Assembly: GCA_023265235.1 (NCBI GenBank)
Contig: JAHFUF010000291.1
Span: 1 to 6,683, forward strand
Origin: Blastocatellia bacterium
Lineage (GTDB): Bacteria; Acidobacteriota; Blastocatellia; Chloracidobacteriales; JADJPF01
Length of the DNA: 6,683 bases
Direction of reading: 5' to 3'
Part shown: piece after piece, positions 4,349-6,683 of the stretch
Numbering within the stretch: the stretch's first letter is position 1
Layout of the letters: each line of letters starts with the position of its first letter
Translations under genes and position numbers: made by a program
Notes under the pieces: model-generated
Told to the model about the DNA's origin: nothing
The model's input: only the letters and a program-made list of their open reading frames with translations
Databases searched by the model: none

Positions 4349-6683
4349 TATTTGTTTTGAAAATTAGCTTTATCGTACAATTCAAGAGCAAGTTGCCGTT
4401 CAGGATAGGCCAAATATTTTTCTTTTACAACTTGATCAGAAATTTGTGTAGAAACAGTTTGAATTATTGCAACTGTCTTTGATAAAGCATCACTGGCAGG
4501 ACGCATTCTATCTACTGCCATTAGAGCGCGGGCTTTAATTAACCAAGGGAGCCATTCGTGTTCTAGACTACCCATAATACGTGATTGTGTAATAGCCTGG
4601 TCAGCCTCAATAATAGCTTCACGGAATTTTCCTTCTGAGAGTAAAAGCTCTGATAATGTAGAGCGAAATTCACACTGAGCTTCAAGTAAATCAACAATAG
4701 ATATTAAACCCTCTGCCCTAGTTAAATAGGCGCGAGCTTGAGAGTTTTTTTCTAACTTAAGATAAACCTTAGCTAGGTTTTGCAAAGTAGTTTGTTCAAA
4801 GTATTGATTGCCACTAGCTTCTACTAGTTTTAATACTTTTAAGAAATATTTTTCTGCTTCTAAATATTTACCAACACGAAAATAAAGTTTTCCTAAATTA
4901 TCACAAACAATAGACTCAAAACGACGATTTCCTAAATTCCTTGCTAAGCGTAGCGATTCTTTTTGAGGCTCTATTGCTTCTTCACATAATCCTTGTTGTA
5001 AATAAATTTGAGCAATTGTGTTATAACAAGAGCATCTTGTTGCTGGGTCGTCACTTTGTCTTGCTAGTGTTAAAGCCTTTTTAGCAACTAAAGCAGATTC
5101 TTCAAAACGATTTAGCTTACATAAAATCCAAGCTTCACTAGAAAGAGCAAAGCTTTCTAGTTTTTGATTATCAGACGTGCGTGCAATGTCAACTGCTGCT
5201 CTTGCTGAATCTAGAGCTAAGCTATAATCCCCACGTAGTTCATAGAGTGTGCTCATTTGTCGGAGCGTTTGTCCTTGTCCAAGTAAGTAGCCTACTTGAC
5301 GATAAACATCTAAAGCACGTTTATAAAAATCTATTGCTTCTGTTTTAATCCCACTATTAGCTCTTACCATTGCTAGGATTAAGTAAACCTCTCCTAATAA
5401 ATATTTATCATTGCAAAACTGTGCTAGTTTCAAAGCTTGTTGGAGTTGAGTTTCAGCAGCTAGACCACGATTACGATAGACTAGGCTTACTCCACACAAC
5501 CATCTATAGGTTGCAAGTAATTTAATATCTTCAACAAATTCATTTAGATTAAGGAATGTAGGAAGGTTTTTATCAGATATTAATACAGCCTCTAATTTAC
5601 TAAGTTTTTCATCACCAACTAGGCTTTTTTCAGCCCAAACCAAATATTTATGTAAATCATTAATGCGAGAATCTATAGCCATTGTTTCAGCAGACTTTAC
5701 AGCTTGACGAAAAGCTATTGTCCATTCTGCGGCCTCATAGTAATGATAGGCTGTAGTAAATAGAGTTTTATTAACTTCCTGCCTACTATTTGCCATCCAT
5801 TCTGCAATAGATCTATGAGTACGGCGACGCAGACGCTTGTTTAATTTTTCATAAAGGATACGACGAATAGTTGCATTACTAAAACGGTATTGTTCAAACT
5901 CTACAAGTTCAGTAATCAGTCCTCTTTCTATAGCACTCTGAATTATTTCCTGTGTAGTTTCTTCTTCTAGTTCAGCAATATTTTGCAGTGTATTAAATTC
6001 AAAATCTTCACCAATTACTGCTGCAATCTTTAAGACCTGTTGCGCAAGAGCAGGCATTTGTTCTAAGGTTAAGTCTACTAAATCAATTAAACTAGTAGGT
6101 ATTAAATCCTTAAAATCCTGACAAACCCATTGTTTACCATCAAATTTAATTTTTCCTTCAATAACTAACAACCTCAGTTGTTCAATAAGAAAATAAGGAT
6201 TGCCTCCGCTATCAGAAAGTAATGTATTAAATTGGAGTTCTGTAAAAAGAGGTTGTTCAAAAATCGACTCTAATATTTCATAAATATGCTGTCGGTTAAA
6301 AGGTGTTAGTATTAAGGTTTCACAGTCTCTTTGACGTGTTTTTAACCATTGTCGAAAGCCTTCATCTTCGCTAACTAGACGGCTAGCAGCAACAACCAGC
6401 ACTTTTTCATTAATCAATGTACGAGTTAAATAATCAAACAAATCTCTTGCTGTTTCATCAGCCCAGTTTAGGTCATCTAGCGTTAGTAGTAGAGGAGAGC
6501 GACGCGACATTAAGGCAAAAACTTGAGAAAGTAATCCGAAGTACTGTTGCTGTGAGTTTTGCTCATTATTAACAAGGTTTTCAGAAAGTTTTCCTGTTTG
6601 CCAAACCCTAGTTAACGGCTCTATTATGGTTTCGGCTTTGTTGCCAAAAAGCTGTGATAATTTTTCTGGGTTTGACTGTAAAC
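4348..6683 (-). CDS. AAA/STAND-type ATPase with C-terminal TPR array (N-terminus cut by window edge)
   Basis: The frame is open from the right edge to TAA at 4350-4348, giving 777 visible residues. An ATG at 6510 is internal: the frame continues 57 codons upstream of it and no ribosome binding site precedes it. Numbering from that Met: Walker B LLLTLDDLNWAD (7-18), a sensor-like strand VLVVAASR (37-44), and the SGGNPYFLIEQLR segment (101-113) typical of AAA_16 and MalT-like STAND ATPases. A winged-helix-like region follows (about 137-170), then YRFSNATIRRILY (208-220). Nine TPR units at a strict 40-residue period run from about 332 to 685, ahead of a closing helix. Walker A must lie outside the window. 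Family knowledge: such proteins usually join this core to an N-terminal Ser/Thr kinase or nucleotide cyclase, or to a DNA-binding domain; no C-terminal HTH is present. Role inferred: cytoplasmic signal transduction switched by nucleotide and ligand binding. Probably co-transcribed with phhB. Confidence 0.9.
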   Translation of the reverse strand, partial: LQSNPEKLSQLFGNKAETIIEPLTRVWQTGKLSENLVNNEQNSQQQYFGLLSQVFALMSRRSPLLLTLDDLNWADETARDLFDYLTRTLINEKVLVVAASRLVSEDEGFRQWLKTRQRDCETLILTPFNRQHIYEILESIFEQPLFTELQFNTLLSDSGGNPYFLIEQLRLLVIEGKIKFDGKQWVCQDFKDLIPTSLIDLVDLTLEQMPALAQQVLKIAAVIGEDFEFNTLQNIAELEEETTQEIIQSAIERGLITELVEFEQYRFSNATIRRILYEKLNKRLRRRTHRSIAEWMANSRQEVNKTLFTTAYHYYEAAEWTIAFRQAVKSAETMAIDSRINDLHKYLVWAEKSLVGDEKLSKLEAVLISDKNLPTFLNLNEFVEDIKLLATYRWLCGVSLVYRNRGLAAETQLQQALKLAQFCNDKYLLGEVYLILAMVRANSGIKTEAIDFYKRALDVYRQVGYLLGQGQTLRQMSTLYELRGDYSLALDSARAAVDIARTSDNQKLESFALSSEAWILCKLNRFEESALVAKKALTLARQSDDPATRCSCYNTIAQIYLQQGLCEEAIEPQKESLRLARNLGNRRFESIVCDNLGKLYFRVGKYLEAEKYFLKVLKLVEASGNQYFEQTTLQNLAKVYLKLEKNSQARAYLTRAEGLISIVDLLEAQCEFRSTLSELLLSEGKFREAIIEADQAITQSRIMGSLEHEWLPWLIKARALMAVDRMRPASDALSKTVAIIQTVSTQISDQVVKEKYLAYPERQLALELYDKANFQNK

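Noticed and set aside
6508..6510. ATG as the start of a 720-residue protein
   Set aside because: The same frame is open for 57 more codons to the window edge, there is no ribosome binding site, and Walker B follows at once, so the protein's N-terminal half lies outside the window.

Overview
The window reads as an ordinary stretch of an AT-rich bacterial chromosome (roughly 37-40 % GC by eye). It holds four protein-coding genes, two of them cut by the window edges. There is no sign of phage, transposase, CRISPR array, tRNA or rRNA. Lineage cannot be fixed from this sequence alone. The radical SAM gene at the left edge resembles, from memory, a family common in Acidobacteriota, so that phylum is a tentative guess.

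Layout, left to right. (1) Bases 1-766, minus strand: N-terminal 255 residues of a radical SAM protein with a CxxxCxxC cluster motif, cut off at the left edge. (2) Bases 767-1154: a 388-bp divergent intergenic region with a perfect 15-bp dyad, a sigma70-like promoter, an 11-bp-phased direct repeat and an 11-nt inverted repeat whose right arm is the aconitase Shine-Dalgarno. (3) Bases 1155-3911, plus strand: a complete 918-residue AcnA/IRP-type aconitase with all three cluster cysteines. (4) Bases 3912-3965: a short convergent gap with a GC-rich hairpin; a near-identical second copy of part of it runs into the end of the next gene. (5) Bases 3966-4313, minus strand: a complete pterin-4a-carbinolamine dehydratase. 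(6) Bases 4348-6683, minus strand: the C-terminal part of a large AAA/STAND-type ATPase with a nine-unit TPR tail, open through the right edge and probably co-transcribed with the dehydratase 34 bp downstream.

Functionally, aconitase is a TCA-cycle enzyme carrying a 4Fe-4S cluster. The divergent radical SAM protein should also carry a 4Fe-4S cluster, so the shared intergenic region controls two iron-sulfur proteins. The dehydratase recycles the oxidised pterin cofactor of aromatic amino acid hydroxylases, but no hydroxylase is visible here. The ATPase-TPR protein looks like a signalling or regulatory protein whose effector domain, if any, lies outside the window.

I found no convincing new multi-gene system. 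The points most worth a second look are the inverted repeat covering the aconitase ribosome binding site, the repeat that supplies the stop codon and last residues of the dehydratase, the lysine at a normally substrate-binding arginine position of the aconitase, and the strict 40-residue register of the TPR tail.
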